Positions 10,228 through 20,099 are shown, numbered from the stretch's first letter. The stretch is DNA of 45,425 bases from Myxococcales bacterium (GCA_018780435.1 JADMJS010000093.1:1-45425), one strand, 5' to 3'. Translations and numbers: made by a program. The notes: generated by a model from the sequence alone, not told the origin.

Positions 10228-11573
10228 CTCAGTTTCAGCATCCACGGCTCAACTTCCCCCTCGACGCCATCGAATGGAAGGAGGGGATGCTGCTCGCTCC
10301 TCAGCACTTCCAACAGGAATCGCTCCGCACGTCCATGCTCGCGGCGTGGCATGCGCAGGTCGCGTCGCCGTTCCATTTCGGCGTCACGGCCATCGACATC
10401 GACGAGCACCGGCTCGGGTCGGGCATCTTCCGAGTCGCGAGCGCCGAAGGCGTCATGCCCGACGGCCTCCCATTCCGTCACGACCCCTCGCAAGGCGAGC
10501 TCGTCTTCGACCTCAAGCCCCACGCCAACAAGCTGACCAACTCGCCCGCATTCGTCTTCCTGTCGGTGCTTCGATTCGTCGATGGCAGACCGATCTCCGG
10601 AACGGCGGGCACTCGCTACGCTCTGTACGAAGCCGCCAATGTTCGAGACTTGTCTTCGGCCGGCGTCGATCTCTCGCTCGGACGCCTGCGGCCAGCGCTC
10701 GCGCTCCATCTCGGTGAGGCTCCGGAGAGCTACGTCTCCATCCCCATCGCCCGGGTCGAGGTCCGTAACGAGGCCTACACGCTCACGGAGTACCTCCCGC
10801 CGATGCTGCGGGTCCCGGACACCTCCCCGGTGCTCCGACTGACCAAGGAGCTCTGCGCGACTCTCCGTCGTAAAGCGCAAGTCCTCGACGACCGCCAACA
10901 GCAGCTTCAGCTTACGGATGATCCCGAAGGCGCCGCCAAGCTCTGCCGGCAAATCGAAGTGCTGGTGACTCCGTTGCCCCCGATCGAGGCGGTCGCGAGC
11001 GCGAAGGCCGTGCAGCCGTTCACGCTGTACGTCGCGCTCACGGGCCTCGTGGGCCCCCTCGCCGCTCTCGTCCCGGGGCAGGTCCCGCCCGAGCTTCCGG
11101 CCTACAACCACTGGGATCCTCGGGGGAGCTTCGGCGAGGTCTTCGACGCGCTCCGTCGCCTCCTCGAGAAGGGCACCAAGGAGAACTTCTCCGGGTTCCG
11201 GTTCAAGCCGGAGCCGAACGCCTTCTCCCTCGCGTTCCGCCAAGAGTGGTTCGACAGCCCGCTCGTGCTATCCGTCCAGCGCCGCCGCGGCGTGACCGAC
11301 GAGGCTCTCGCCGAGTGGATGAAGTCCTCCGTCATCGCGTCACGCAGCCGCGTCGAGGAGCTCCGGACACGCCGCATCCCAGGCCTGGGTCGCGAGTGGG
11401 TCGATCGTTTCGAGGAGCTCATCCCGACGCGCGACACGCTCCTCTTCCAAGTAACGCCGGACCGGAACTTCCTGCGTGACGGCGAAGACCTCGTCATCTT
11501 CAACCGCGAAGATGGCGATGGCAGCCCGCGTCCGTCTGAGATTCTCCTGTACGTGAGGCGCGCTCAGCAATGA
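10224..11573 (+). CDS. tssK: T6SS baseplate protein TssK
   Basis: A 449-aa TssK, the trimeric adaptor that links the baseplate to the TssJLM membrane complex. The N-terminal hallmark WKEGMLLAPQHFQQ is intact, followed by the typical shell domain and a C-terminal receptor-like domain. I start it at GTG 10224, which overlaps the tssJ stop by 4 bp (GTGA) and begins just before the conserved region; the longer frame from 10158 adds an Arg/His-rich extension antithetical to the family. The 3' end overlaps tssL by 4 bp (ATGA). Length is normal. Confidence 0.93.
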   Translation: MTQFQHPRLNFPLDAIEWKEGMLLAPQHFQQESLRTSMLAAWHAQVASPFHFGVTAIDIDEHRLGSGIFRVASAEGVMPDGLPFRHDPSQGELVFDLKPHANKLTNSPAFVFLSVLRFVDGRPISGTAGTRYALYEAANVRDLSSAGVDLSLGRLRPALALHLGEAPESYVSIPIARVEVRNEAYTLTEYLPPMLRVPDTSPVLRLTKELCATLRRKAQVLDDRQQQLQLTDDPEGAAKLCRQIEVLVTPLPPIEAVASAKAVQPFTLYVALTGLVGPLAALVPGQVPPELPAYNHWDPRGSFGEVFDALRRLLEKGTKENFSGFRFKPEPNAFSLAFRQEWFDSPLVLSVQRRRGVTDEALAEWMKSSVIASRSRVEELRTRRIPGLGREWVDRFEELIPTRDTLLFQVTPDRNFLRDGEDLVIFNREDGDGSPRPSEILLYVRRAQQ

Positions 11574-12313
11574 CCGCATCGCCCACGAGTCTGCCCGAGG
11601 AGCTGGGGTTCATCCGGGTCTTCGACGCCTATTGGCAAGAGGTCCACGCGCTCCGCGAGCGGATTCAGACGCGCCGCGGCGAAGATCCGACGCTGAGTCC
11701 TGAAGCGGTCCGGCTCCGAATTCAGCGCTTCCTCGAGGAGAAGTCGTCCGAGTTCGGGAGGCACACCGAGTCCTTCGAATACCAGCAGTTCCGCCAAGTG
11801 CTCTATCTGATGGCCGCCCTCGCCGACGAGACCTTCCTGGCCTTTGATTGGCCGGGACGCCTCGACTGGTCCGAGAGCCTCATCGAAAAGGCGCTCTTCG
11901 ATTCGCACGACGCGGGCGTGCGCTTCTTCGACCTCCTCGAAGATCTCCTCGAAGCGCGCGATTCGTCTCAGCGCAGCGTCGCCGTGATCTACCTGCTCGC
12001 CCTCGCCCTCGGCTTCAAGGGCAAGTTCTACGGCACAGACCGTTGCGACGAGAACCTCGCCGCGTACCGCGCTCGACTCTACAACTTCATCTACGGATCA
12101 CGGCCGGGTCGGCGCCTTGAGGGCGTCCCGCTGTGCCCGCAGACCGCGTGGTACAACGCCTCGGGGCAGGCCGAGAAGTTCCCGTCGATCGCACGTTGGT
12201 TCTTCATCGGTTCCCTCATCATCGTCGCCGTGATGCTCGCGAGCCACGGGGCTTGGCTGCTCGGGACCAGTGACATCCATTCGGCTCTCACCGAGCCCGG
12301 AAGCGCTCCCTGA
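11570..12313 (+). CDS. tssL: T6SS inner-membrane protein TssL (DotU family)
   Basis: A 247-aa DotU-type TssL, the inner-membrane partner of TssM. The cytoplasmic helical domain carries family features (YQQFRQVLYLMAALADETFL, then LDLLEDLLE-like and LLALALGFKGKFYG segments). One C-terminal membrane helix is seen (WFFIGSLIIVAVMLASHGAW, residues ~206-227). There is no OmpA-like peptidoglycan-binding extension, so cell-wall anchoring must come from elsewhere. Its start overlaps tssK by 4 bp and its stop overlaps the tssM ATG by 1 nt. Confidence 0.92.
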   Translation: MTASPTSLPEELGFIRVFDAYWQEVHALRERIQTRRGEDPTLSPEAVRLRIQRFLEEKSSEFGRHTESFEYQQFRQVLYLMAALADETFLAFDWPGRLDWSESLIEKALFDSHDAGVRFFDLLEDLLEARDSSQRSVAVIYLLALALGFKGKFYGTDRCDENLAAYRARLYNFIYGSRPGRRLEGVPLCPQTAWYNASGQAEKFPSIARWFFIGSLIIVAVMLASHGAWLLGTSDIHSALTEPGSAP

Positions 12314-15300
12314 TGGTCGTCCTACCCATCGCCATGGCCTGGTACACCTACGTCGCCGGCGGCGTCAGCCTCGCCACCCTCATCCTCCTCGGGGTGCTCG
12401 GCTACAAGTACTGGGAGAAGACCCGCAAGGAGAAGAACACCAAGTCGGCAACCGCGCCCGCCGAGGACCGTCCCGAGGCGCCGAGTGTACCCGCCCCGAT
12501 CCGCACGCTGGAGCCCGCGCAACTGAAGCCGGTCTTCCGCCGCGGCGTCCGCAACCTGAAGCGCAAGAGCACGACGCGCGACCCGATCTACGACATTCCG
12601 TGGCTCCTGATGGTCGGGCCGCCGGCCTCCGGAAAGAGCAGCATCCTCGCCGCTATCGAGAGCGAGGGCATGAAGGCAGACCCCGCCTTCAAGAAGCTCA
12701 GCGGTCGTGCTGGCTGTGACTGGGCTTTCCTGAGTGGCGGCGTGGTCATCGAAGTCGCAGGCGACTATCTGTACGAGGATGGCGATCCCACGTCGTCCCG
12801 TACCGGGTGGGGCAAGCTCCTCGGGCTCCTCCGCAGCTTCCGAAAGGCACGTCCCATCGACGGGATCGTGCTCACGTTCTCGGCCGCCGAGCTGATGAAG
12901 CGTGGTGCGCAGGCCGAGGTGGAGCGTGAGCTCGTCGCTCGCCGTCTGCTCGATGCCCTTCAGGCGCTACAGCGTCGCCTCGGCGTTCGCTGCCCCGTCT
13001 ACGTCGTGGTCTCGCGCTGCGATCAGATGGACGGCTTCGGGTCCTTCGTGAAGCAGCTGCCAGACACCGCTGGGCCGGAGGTCCTCGGCTGGTCGAACCC
13101 GTACAGCCTCGAAGCGACGTTCCGCGACGAGTGGCTTACCGAGGCCTACGCCTCGGTCGAATCCTCCGTCGCTGAGGTTCAGCTCGCGCTCCTGTCGGCT
13201 CCCGGGCCGGCACTGCCGGACGCTGGCGAGCTCTTCCTGTTCCGTCAGCAGCTCACGAGCACGCGAGACAGCCTGACCAAGGTCGTCTCGAGCCTCTTCA
13301 AGAGCACGGTCTATCTTGAGCCGTTCATGCTCCGCGGCGTCTACTTCTGCGGCGACCCAGAGATGTCGGCGTCCGATGAAGGTCCGGACGGGACGGCCAT
13401 CCTCACGCCGCCTTCGACGGACCGCGCGCAACCGCTCTTCGTGAACAAGCTGTTCGGGACCAAGATCCTCGCCGAGACCGGGCTCACCAAGCTCGGCTCA
13501 CGCGCATTTGCGGCGCGGCTGCGTGGCGTTCGGACCGTCCAGTTCCTCTATGGTGCCATCGTGATCACACTGGTGACCGGCATCGCGCTAGCGACTCAGC
13601 GGCTCATGAAGGCCTCGTCGGTCCTGAAGCCCGTGCTCAACAGCATGCGCGGCGGTGACGCGACCGAGGTCGCCGACGCGGGCGGCTCGAAACCGGCGGA
13701 CGGCGCCGCTAAATACTCGCGATCCTTCACGGTTCGGTTGCTCGGTGACATGGGCGAGCTCGCGTACGGCCGGCTGCGGTCCTTGTTCCTGCCGAGCTCC
13801 TACTTCTCCGACCTCGACAAGCAGATCCAGGCCGCGGTGACGCACGGCTACGAGACGGTGATCTTCCCGTCGTTCGTCGCCGAGCTGAAGCTGCGGGCGG
13901 AAGAACAATTCACGCCCGTCGCGCAGTCGGAGACTCGCCAGGTACCGGGTGCGGCACTCGAGCAGACCCCGGCCTTCGGTGAACTCCGGCAGCGTGTCGA
14001 CGCCCTCCAGGCGATCGAAGTGACGGCCGGTCAGTACCGAGACTTCGTGACGGCTGGAAAGGCGGTCGAGACCGACTCCAAGGCCGCCTCTCCGACCGCC
14101 GGCGCCAAGGACGCGGCCGACGTCGCACAGCCTCCCGCCGATGCCGCGACCCAGTCGGCCCCAGCGGGGCCGTCCAAGTCCGTGGCCGAGCTCGGTGCAC
14201 TCATCGAGAAGCTCCTCGACACCGCGCTCCCGGCAGGGTTCTACGCGAACTTCGAATACCACGAGACCGCGCTGCGCGAGGCGGTCGGGCCGGACTTCGA
14301 CCCGACGACGTTCCAGGAGATCGCCGCCGAACGTGCGCGGCACCTCGTCGGCGCCATCTACGACTCCATTTTCAATACCGCTGAGCTCACCGACGCTCTG
14401 CGCAAGGTGGAGGACGAGCTGGATCGTTTCTCGCGCCTCCAGCTCACGCCACAGCCGTCGGCCGTCACGGTCCAGGTGATGCGGAACCTCGCCGAGGCGA
14501 TCTCGGATGCCGAGAGCCAAGCGCGGCGCAGCCGTCTGCCGATGCTCCTCGGCAGTCAATGGGAGCCCGGCGAACAGTTCAAGGACCTCATGGGCGACAT
14601 CGAAGCGTCGCCGTTCTTCCCGCGCACGCTCGCCCAAGAGCTCCGGGATCTCGGCCAGAGCCGCTTCACGGAGGCCTTCGATCGCCTCTACAAGACACGC
14701 GTCAAGCAGTTCGATTCGCTCCTCGAACAGCGCCTTTGGAGCTCGAGCTTCGGGATCAACGCGCGGGTCCTCATGCTCCGCGACGCACTCGAAGCGCTCG
14801 TCAACGCCGACTACCTCGACGTCCTCCCGACGGCCAAGCTGAACGAGGTCGACGACGAGAGCCTCACGCTCATTTGGGACGTCGACCTGCTTGAGAACGC
14901 GCGTCGCATCGCACAGAACTACGACGCCGTTCGCGCCAGCGGTTTCAACAGCGTCGGTCCCGAGTTCTCCGAGAAGCTGTCGCAGATCGCCGAGATCCAC
15001 GCGCTCGACTTCCTGACGGCCACGGTCGCGCGTTCGCAGCGCGTCGAAGAGGTCAAGGAGGACGAATCCGAAGAGCAGGCCGAAGGTCTCGCTGAATGGC
15101 AGGAGCGTGAGCTCGCGAACTTCAAGCGCGCGGAGCCCGTCCTCACCGGGCTGATCGACCAGCTCGCCAAGAGCGGCTTCATCGACCTCTCGCGCGACCT
15201 CCGCCGCGTCGTCTTCCGGCAAGCGGGGACGCTGCTCGGCTTCGCGGACGTCGCGCTCTCGAACTCGCGCCCGTACAAGACCGCTCAGGCCACCTTCGTC

Positions 15301-16560
15301 TGGTGGGACGGCCGCACACCGCCCGTCGCCGAAGCCTATGGGCTCTCTGACGTGCTCGAGCTCAAGTCCTTCGTGTCGGCTCAGCGCCAGGTCGTGAAGC
15401 GTCTCGCCCGCGACCGCGCTCAGCCCCTGGTCAGCCTTCTGAACGACAAAGATCTGACCGATATCCTCGGCAATCCCGACGAAGCCGGTCAGATCGACCA
15501 GTCGCTCCAGCAGTGGAAGCGAATCATCGAGTCTCTAAAGCAGCAGGAAGCGAAGCAGCCGGGCAATCCGATCGACGCGCTCGAGTCCTTCATCCTGAAC
15601 GACATGTCGAAGGTCACGCTGGAGAACTGTAGCGATCCAGCACTCCTGCGTGACGTTCCGCGCGACGCTGGTGAGTACTTCGGCGACCAACGTGCGTGGC
15701 TGCGCTACTCGATCCTCGAACGTTGCGGCGATCTCGCCGCAGGCCAAGCGAGCCTCCTCTGGGACGAGGTGCGCCTCGAGTTCGAGCCGCTCATGGACAA
15801 GTTCCCGTTCAAGGGAGACAGCCCCTTCGATGCGGACCCGGTGAAGGTCAAGCGCGCCCTCGATCTCGCCATGGACTTCATCAAGAAGCACGAGGGGACG
15901 ATCGCGAACAACAACACCTTCCTCGGTACGCGACGCGAGCTGCAAGCCTTCATTCGCTACATCAAGTCGGTGTCGGACTTCTTCGCCACCACGCTGACCG
16001 TCGATGGTCAGGTCCCTGGACTGTCGTTCGATGTCGGCATCAAGTTCCGCATCAACCAGAAGCTCGAGGTGGGGGCCTCTCAGATCATCGACTGGCGCAT
16101 GCGTCTCGCTCGCTTCGAGGCCGACCTGCGCGTGAAGGAAGAAGACCGATTCCGATGGGGCCTGTCCGATCGCGTCGAGCTCTCTTTCCGATGGGCGACC
16201 CAGGCGCCGGACCAGCCGACCAAAGAGAAGCTCCCCGAGTCGGCGCGTCTCGAACTCGGGACCGTCTCCTACGTCTACGCCGGTCCGTGGTCGTTGCTTC
16301 GCCTCCTCTCGGCGCACGGCGCGCCCGACGACATGATGGAGAACCGACAGGAGCCGCGGCACCCGCTCGTGTTCCAAGTCGAGACCGCGCGCAGCAACGT
16401 CCCGAAGGACGATCCTGACTACGGTCAGGTCCGCATGGCTCGGCTCTTCGTCCGAATCGAGCTCTTCTCACCCGTGTCGAAGGCGCGTCTCAACCTCCCG
16501 ATGTTCCCGAGCTGCACCCCGGACCTCTCGCGTCCCCAGATGTGCGAGGGTCGACTTTGA
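12313..16560 (+). CDS. tssM: T6SS inner-membrane protein TssM (IcmF family)
   Basis: A 1,415-aa IcmF/TssM, the core of the membrane complex that spans the periplasm. Only one N-terminal membrane helix is evident (residues ~9-31), where many TssM have two. A cytoplasmic NTPase-like domain follows, with Walker A GPPASGKSS (102-110), a modified switch (VIEVAGDY in place of the usual DTAGRY) and an SRCD motif. A second helix lies at ~409-432 (LYGAIVITLVTGIALA), then a large periplasmic part. A low-complexity Ala/Pro/Asp linker (~580-625) interrupts the periplasmic region and makes the protein longer than the usual ~1,100-1,200 aa. The C-terminus matches the family's terminal beta domain (SLLRLLSAHGA). 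Confidence 0.92.
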   Translation: MVVLPIAMAWYTYVAGGVSLATLILLGVLGYKYWEKTRKEKNTKSATAPAEDRPEAPSVPAPIRTLEPAQLKPVFRRGVRNLKRKSTTRDPIYDIPWLLMVGPPASGKSSILAAIESEGMKADPAFKKLSGRAGCDWAFLSGGVVIEVAGDYLYEDGDPTSSRTGWGKLLGLLRSFRKARPIDGIVLTFSAAELMKRGAQAEVERELVARRLLDALQALQRRLGVRCPVYVVVSRCDQMDGFGSFVKQLPDTAGPEVLGWSNPYSLEATFRDEWLTEAYASVESSVAEVQLALLSAPGPALPDAGELFLFRQQLTSTRDSLTKVVSSLFKSTVYLEPFMLRGVYFCGDPEMSASDEGPDGTAILTPPSTDRAQPLFVNKLFGTKILAETGLTKLGSRAFAARLRGVRTVQFLYGAIVITLVTGIALATQRLMKASSVLKPVLNSMRGGDATEVADAGGSKPADGAAKYSRSFTVRLLGDMGELAYGRLRSLFLPSSYFSDLDKQIQAAVTHGYETVIFPSFVAELKLRAEEQFTPVAQSETRQVPGAALEQTPAFGELRQRVDALQAIEVTAGQYRDFVTAGKAVETDSKAASPTAGAKDAADVAQPPADAATQSAPAGPSKSVAELGALIEKLLDTALPAGFYANFEYHETALREAVGPDFDPTTFQEIAAERARHLVGAIYDSIFNTAELTDALRKVEDELDRFSRLQLTPQPSAVTVQVMRNLAEAISDAESQARRSRLPMLLGSQWEPGEQFKDLMGDIEASPFFPRTLAQELRDLGQSRFTEAFDRLYKTRVKQFDSLLEQRLWSSSFGINARVLMLRDALEALVNADYLDVLPTAKLNEVDDESLTLIWDVDLLENARRIAQNYDAVRASGFNSVGPEFSEKLSQIAEIHALDFLTATVARSQRVEEVKEDESEEQAEGLAEWQERELANFKRAEPVLTGLIDQLAKSGFIDLSRDLRRVVFRQAGTLLGFADVALSNSRPYKTAQATFVWWDGRTPPVAEAYGLSDVLELKSFVSAQRQVVKRLARDRAQPLVSLLNDKDLTDILGNPDEAGQIDQSLQQWKRIIESLKQQEAKQPGNPIDALESFILNDMSKVTLENCSDPALLRDVPRDAGEYFGDQRAWLRYSILERCGDLAAGQASLLWDEVRLEFEPLMDKFPFKGDSPFDADPVKVKRALDLAMDFIKKHEGTIANNNTFLGTRRELQAFIRYIKSVSDFFATTLTVDGQVPGLSFDVGIKFRINQKLEVGASQIIDWRMRLARFEADLRVKEEDRFRWGLSDRVELSFRWATQAPDQPTKEKLPESARLELGTVSYVYAGPWSLLRLLSAHGAPDDMMENRQEPRHPLVFQVETARSNVPKDDPDYGQVRMARLFVRIELFSPVSKARLNLPMFPSCTPDLSRPQMCEGRL

Positions 16561-16624
16561 TCGTCCTCGGATATGGCGCCGTTCAGCCGGGCACTCGGGT
16601 GGCACCGGTTCATGAGGGGCCCTG

Positions 16625-17806
16625 TTGAGCGCCGCCGCCACCTACCCGCCATCACCCGTGCCGGTCGACCTCGCGTCGCTCCTCCTCCCGATCTCCGACG
16701 ACCGACCCTGCGGCGAATCACTTCGTTATGCAGGGACCTATGACCTGATTCAGACGGCACGACGCTCCGAGCGAGCCGACCTCCCCCAAGGGGTCTGGAA
16801 GACCGACGTCAAGACCGCGGATTGGGACGAGGTCGAATCGCTCTGCGTCGACGCGCTCATCGGGTCGACCAAGGACATCCAGATCGCGCTCTGGCTGACC
16901 GAGGCATGGCTCTCACGTTATGGTCTAGGCGGCTTTCGGCACGGCCTCGAGCTCATCCGTGGGCTCTGCGAGAGCTTCTGGGCGGACGTCCACCCCGAGA
17001 TCAGGGATGGCGACGTCGAGTACCGCGTCGCACCTTTCGTCTGGCTCGCCGAGAACCTCTCGGGCTCGATCATCCACGTCCCGCTCGCTGCGCCGCGGCG
17101 TCGCGATGAATTCCCGCCCTGCAGCCTCGTCGACTGGCAAACCGCCATGCGCCTGGAGACCATGCAGGTCCAGGCGCCCGACACCTACGAGCGCGAAGTG
17201 GAGGACGGCAAAGTCACGCGGGAACGCTTCGAGGCCGCCGCCGCAGACTCGCCCCAGCCGCTCATCATCGACCGCTTCTGGCAGGCGCGAGCCGCCTCCG
17301 ATGCCCTGAACGCGATCGACGACATCCTCGACCGGGAATGCAGCAAGGAGGCACCCAGTCTGAGGCGTCTGAAGAACCTGATGCGGGACATCCTGTCGCT
17401 CTTCGAGATGGTGCTGCTCCCCGCCGTGGGGACGTCGACCAAGGCACTACTCAAGAAGCCAACACCGGCGCCAGCGCCGAGACCCGTTCCAGAGTACGAG
17501 CCGGAGCCCTCGATGAGCCATACAGGAGCCCTGCCTTTCCCGGACGACGACGTGGAACCGGGACTGTCCGCGCCCATCTCCGGCGCTGTGTCGGGTCGAG
17601 CCCAAGCCTACCGCCTGCTCGCCGAGGTGGCCGACTACCTCGAGCGGACGGAGCCGCACAGCCCCACGCCCTACGTCTTGAGGCGGCTGGTTGGTTGGGA
17701 GAACAAGCCGATCTTCGAGCTCATGCGCGAGCTCGTACAGAGCCCCGAAGCGCTGGTGGGATTGCATCAGGTGCTCGGAATTCCCTTCAACCCCTATGGC
17801 GAATGA
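16625..17806 (+). CDS. tssA: T6SS cap/baseplate-associated protein TssA
   Basis: A 393-aa TssA. The family coordinates baseplate, tube and sheath assembly. The N-terminal ImpA domain is clear (DLASLLLPISDDRPCGESLR, with WLTEAWLSRYGLGGFRHGLELI and FWADVHPE). A Pro/Ala-rich linker (~280-320) leads to a C-terminal helical segment with the conserved ERTEPHSPTPYVLRRLVGW. The start is a TTG at 16625, five bases after GAGGGG; no ATG or GTG in frame upstream is usable, so a weak start codon may lower TssA output. It follows tssM by 64 bp and precedes a 299-bp gap. Confidence 0.9.
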   Translation: MSAAATYPPSPVPVDLASLLLPISDDRPCGESLRYAGTYDLIQTARRSERADLPQGVWKTDVKTADWDEVESLCVDALIGSTKDIQIALWLTEAWLSRYGLGGFRHGLELIRGLCESFWADVHPEIRDGDVEYRVAPFVWLAENLSGSIIHVPLAAPRRRDEFPPCSLVDWQTAMRLETMQVQAPDTYEREVEDGKVTRERFEAAAADSPQPLIIDRFWQARAASDALNAIDDILDRECSKEAPSLRRLKNLMRDILSLFEMVLLPAVGTSTKALLKKPTPAPAPRPVPEYEPEPSMSHTGALPFPDDDVEPGLSAPISGAVSGRAQAYRLLAEVADYLERTEPHSPTPYVLRRLVGWENKPIFELMRELVQSPEALVGLHQVLGIPFNPYGE

Positions 17807-17947
17807 CCGATGACGCATCGCCACGTAGGACGACTTGGGCCATGGACCGGAGGCTTGCCGGCGCGGCAGGCGCGGGGTCGATAGGACCGATTCGGGGGCC
17901 AGAACGCGGGTGCGGTGAACCGACGAACACGCGCACCTAAAAATTCT

Positions 17948-17971
17948 TTGGGGTCAGTTGCAACCCCAAAC
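17948..17971 (+). promoter_or_regulatory. 8-bp inverted repeat upstream of tssB
   Basis: TTTGGGGT and ACCCCAAA flank the 8-nt spacer CAGTTGCA. The arms pair perfectly, and the spacer contributes an inner GTTGCAAC palindrome. It could be an operator or a hairpin that separates the tssJKLMA and tssBC transcripts. Confidence 0.35.
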
Positions 17972-18024
17972 ACGATGCACTAGGCTCCCGTCCGACAAGC
18001 GGGGCCTGTGTCAGCAAGACCGCA

Positions 18025-18041
18025 GGGGGGGCGTACCCCCC
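18025..18041 (+). other. G/C-block hairpin upstream of tssB
   Basis: A run of seven G and a run of six C are separated by CGTA, giving a very stable small hairpin 65 bp before the tssB start. It would lie in the leader of any transcript entering from tssA. Function unknown. Confidence 0.35.
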
Positions 18042-18105
18042 AGCGTGGATTGACCGAGAAGACCCAAGCCGGAGTCCGGTTGGGTGAAGCGAGAGGGAAG
18101 AGCGC

Positions 18106-18600
18106 ATGTCGAACAGCACGCAGCACAAGCTAGATCGAATCCGCCCGCCGCGGGTTCAGATCACGTACGATGTCGAGACTGGCGGAGCCATCGAGAAGAA
18201 AGAACTCCCGATGGTCGTCGGCATTCTGGCCGACCTCTCGGGCCACCGTGAGGAGGCGCTCCCGAAGATCAAGGAGCGCAAGTTCACCCAGATCGATCGC
18301 GACAACTTCAACGACGTGATGAAGTCGACCACCCCGCGCCTCAAGGTGACGGTGGACAACAAGATCGCGAAGGACGGCGGCCGTCTCGCCGCTGAGCTGA
18401 AGTTCCAGAACATCGATGACTTCCATCCGGTCAACGTCGCCAAGCAGGTGGAGCCGCTCAACAAGCTGCTCTCCGCTCGTCAGCGCCTGGTCGACCTCGT
18501 CGCCAAGCTCGACGGCAACGACGCGCTTGCCGATGAGCTGCGCGCCGCTGCGTCCCCTGACATGATCGCCAAGCTTCGCGAAGAAGCCCTCAAGAACTAA
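18106..18600 (+). CDS. tssB: T6SS sheath small subunit TssB (VipA)
   Basis: A 164-aa TssB, which pairs with TssC to form the contractile sheath. Family features include the N-terminal RIRPPRVQITYDVE, LPMVVGILADLSG, KFTQIDRDNFNDVM and DDFHPVNVAKQVEPL. Length is standard. The ATG at 18106 has a purine-rich GAGAGGGAAGAG leader. tssC follows after 20 bp. Confidence 0.96.
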   Translation: MSNSTQHKLDRIRPPRVQITYDVETGGAIEKKELPMVVGILADLSGHREEALPKIKERKFTQIDRDNFNDVMKSTTPRLKVTVDNKIAKDGGRLAAELKFQNIDDFHPVNVAKQVEPLNKLLSARQRLVDLVAKLDGNDALADELRAAASPDMIAKLREEALKN

Positions 18601-18620
18601 GGTCGAGGAGTTACACTACC

Positions 18621-20099
18621 ATGTCTGCTACCGAGACCGCAGCTGAGGGTGGCGCCACCGTAACGGGTGGAGGCCTTCTCGACCAAATCATCGCCAAGGG
18701 CAAGATGGTGCGTGAAGCGTCCCAGAATGCTCACGCCAAGGACCTGATCTCTGAGTTCGCTTCGCAGGTCATCGACCAGGGCCTCGCGCTCGGGAATGAC
18801 CTCGTCGCGACGCTGAGCCAGCGGATCGCCGAGATCGATTCGCTCCTGTCGGCCCAGCTCAACGAGATCCTTCACAACCCCGAGTTCCAGAAGCTCGAGG
18901 CCACTTGGCGCGGTATGCACTACCTCGTCATGAACTCGGAGACCGGCAGCCGCCTGAAGCTCCGCGTTCTGAACGCCTCGAAGAAGGAGCTGCTCGAGGA
19001 CGCCGAGAAGGCGACCGAGTTCGACCAGAGCGCGCTCTTCAAGAAGGTCTACGAAGAAGAGTACGGCACCTTCGGTGGTCACCCGTACGGCCTCATCGTG
19101 GGCGACTACGAGTTCGGTCGTCACCCGCAGGACATCGGGCTTCTCGAGAAGCTCTCCGGCGTCGCCGCGGCCGCCCACGCGCCCTTCATCTCGGCTGCGT
19201 CGTCGAACATGTTCGACCTCGCCAGCTACACCGACCTCGGCATCCCGCGCGATCTCGCGAAGGTCTTCGAGAGCTCGGAGCTCATCAAGTGGCGGTCCTT
19301 CCGCCAGCAGGATGACTCCCGCTACGTCGGTCTCTGCCTCCCGCACGTCCTGCTGCGTCTGCCCTACGGTCCGAAGACCGTGCCGGTCGAGCAGTTCAAC
19401 TACGTCGAAGACGTGGACGGCACCGACCACAGCAAGTACCTGTGGGGCAACGCCGCCTGGACGCTCGGCGCCCGCATCACCAGCGCCTTCTCCAGCTTCG
19501 GCTGGTGCGCCGCCATCCGTGGCGTCGAGGGCGGTGGTCTCGTGCAGGGCCTGCCGGTTCACACCATCGAGACGCCGGAAGGCGACATCGGCGTGAAGCC
19601 CCCCACCGAGGTGGCCATCACCGATCGTCGCGAGAAGGAGCTGTCGGACCTCGGCTTCATCCCGCTCTGCTACTCGAAGGACACGGATTTCGCCGCGTTC
19701 TTTGCCACGCAGACGGCGAACGAGCCCAAGAAGTACGACACGCCGCAGGCCACGGCGAACGCCAACCTGTCGTCGCAGCTTCAGTACATCCTCGCCGCTT
19801 CGCGGTTCGCGCATTACCTCAAGGTCATCATGCGCGACAAGATCGGCTCGTTCATGAGCCGCGAAGACGTCGAAGTCTACCTCAATCGCTGGATCGCTCA
19901 GTACGTGCTGCTGAGCGACACTGCGTCGCAGACCGTCAAGGCCTCGTACCCGCTGCGTGAAGCGCGCGTGGACGTGACCGAGATCCCGGGCAAGCCGGGC
20001 GCCTACTCGGCGGTGGTCTTCCTGCGTCCGCACTTCCAGCTCAACGAACTCACGGCCTCGATCCGGATGGTGGCGGAACTCCCGCCGCCGGCGGGTTGA
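18621..20099 (+). CDS. tssC: T6SS sheath large subunit TssC (VipB)
   Basis: A 492-aa TssC, the main sheath subunit recognised by ClpV after contraction. Conserved blocks are intact: FQKLEATWRGMHYLV, FGGHPYGLIVGDYEFGR, LWGNAAWTLGARI, and the C-terminal RFAHYLKVIMRDKIGSFM and LNRWIAQYVL. Length is standard. Its high conservation makes it a good phylogenetic marker for typing this T6SS. An 86-bp gap separates it from hcp. Confidence 0.97.
   Translation: MSATETAAEGGATVTGGGLLDQIIAKGKMVREASQNAHAKDLISEFASQVIDQGLALGNDLVATLSQRIAEIDSLLSAQLNEILHNPEFQKLEATWRGMHYLVMNSETGSRLKLRVLNASKKELLEDAEKATEFDQSALFKKVYEEEYGTFGGHPYGLIVGDYEFGRHPQDIGLLEKLSGVAAAAHAPFISAASSNMFDLASYTDLGIPRDLAKVFESSELIKWRSFRQQDDSRYVGLCLPHVLLRLPYGPKTVPVEQFNYVEDVDGTDHSKYLWGNAAWTLGARITSAFSSFGWCAAIRGVEGGGLVQGLPVHTIETPEGDIGVKPPTEVAITDRREKELSDLGFIPLCYSKDTDFAAFFATQTANEPKKYDTPQATANANLSSQLQYILAASRFAHYLKVIMRDKIGSFMSREDVEVYLNRWIAQYVLLSDTASQTVKASYPLREARVDVTEIPGKPGAYSAVVFLRPHFQLNELTASIRMVAELPPPAG

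Larger units (their letters stand above)
17807..18105 (+). other. intergenic region between tssA and tssB with two hairpins
   Basis: This is the longest break in the T6SS cluster and the likely site of an internal promoter for the sheath and tube genes. It holds two inverted repeats (listed separately) and an AT-rich patch at 17940-17950. I see no GG-N10-GC sigma-54 element. The overlapping plus-strand open frame reading through tssA is a shadow. Confidence 0.45.

Noticed and set aside
9155..10245. Minus-strand open frames in the gap before tssJ and antisense to it
   Set aside because: No ribosome-binding site, Arg/Pro/Ser-rich composition, and overlap with the coding strand of tssJ.
17948..17971. 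Sigma-54 promoter upstream of tssB
   Set aside because: TTGC is present at 17959-17962, but the required GG ten bases earlier is TT, so the -24/-12 pattern fails.
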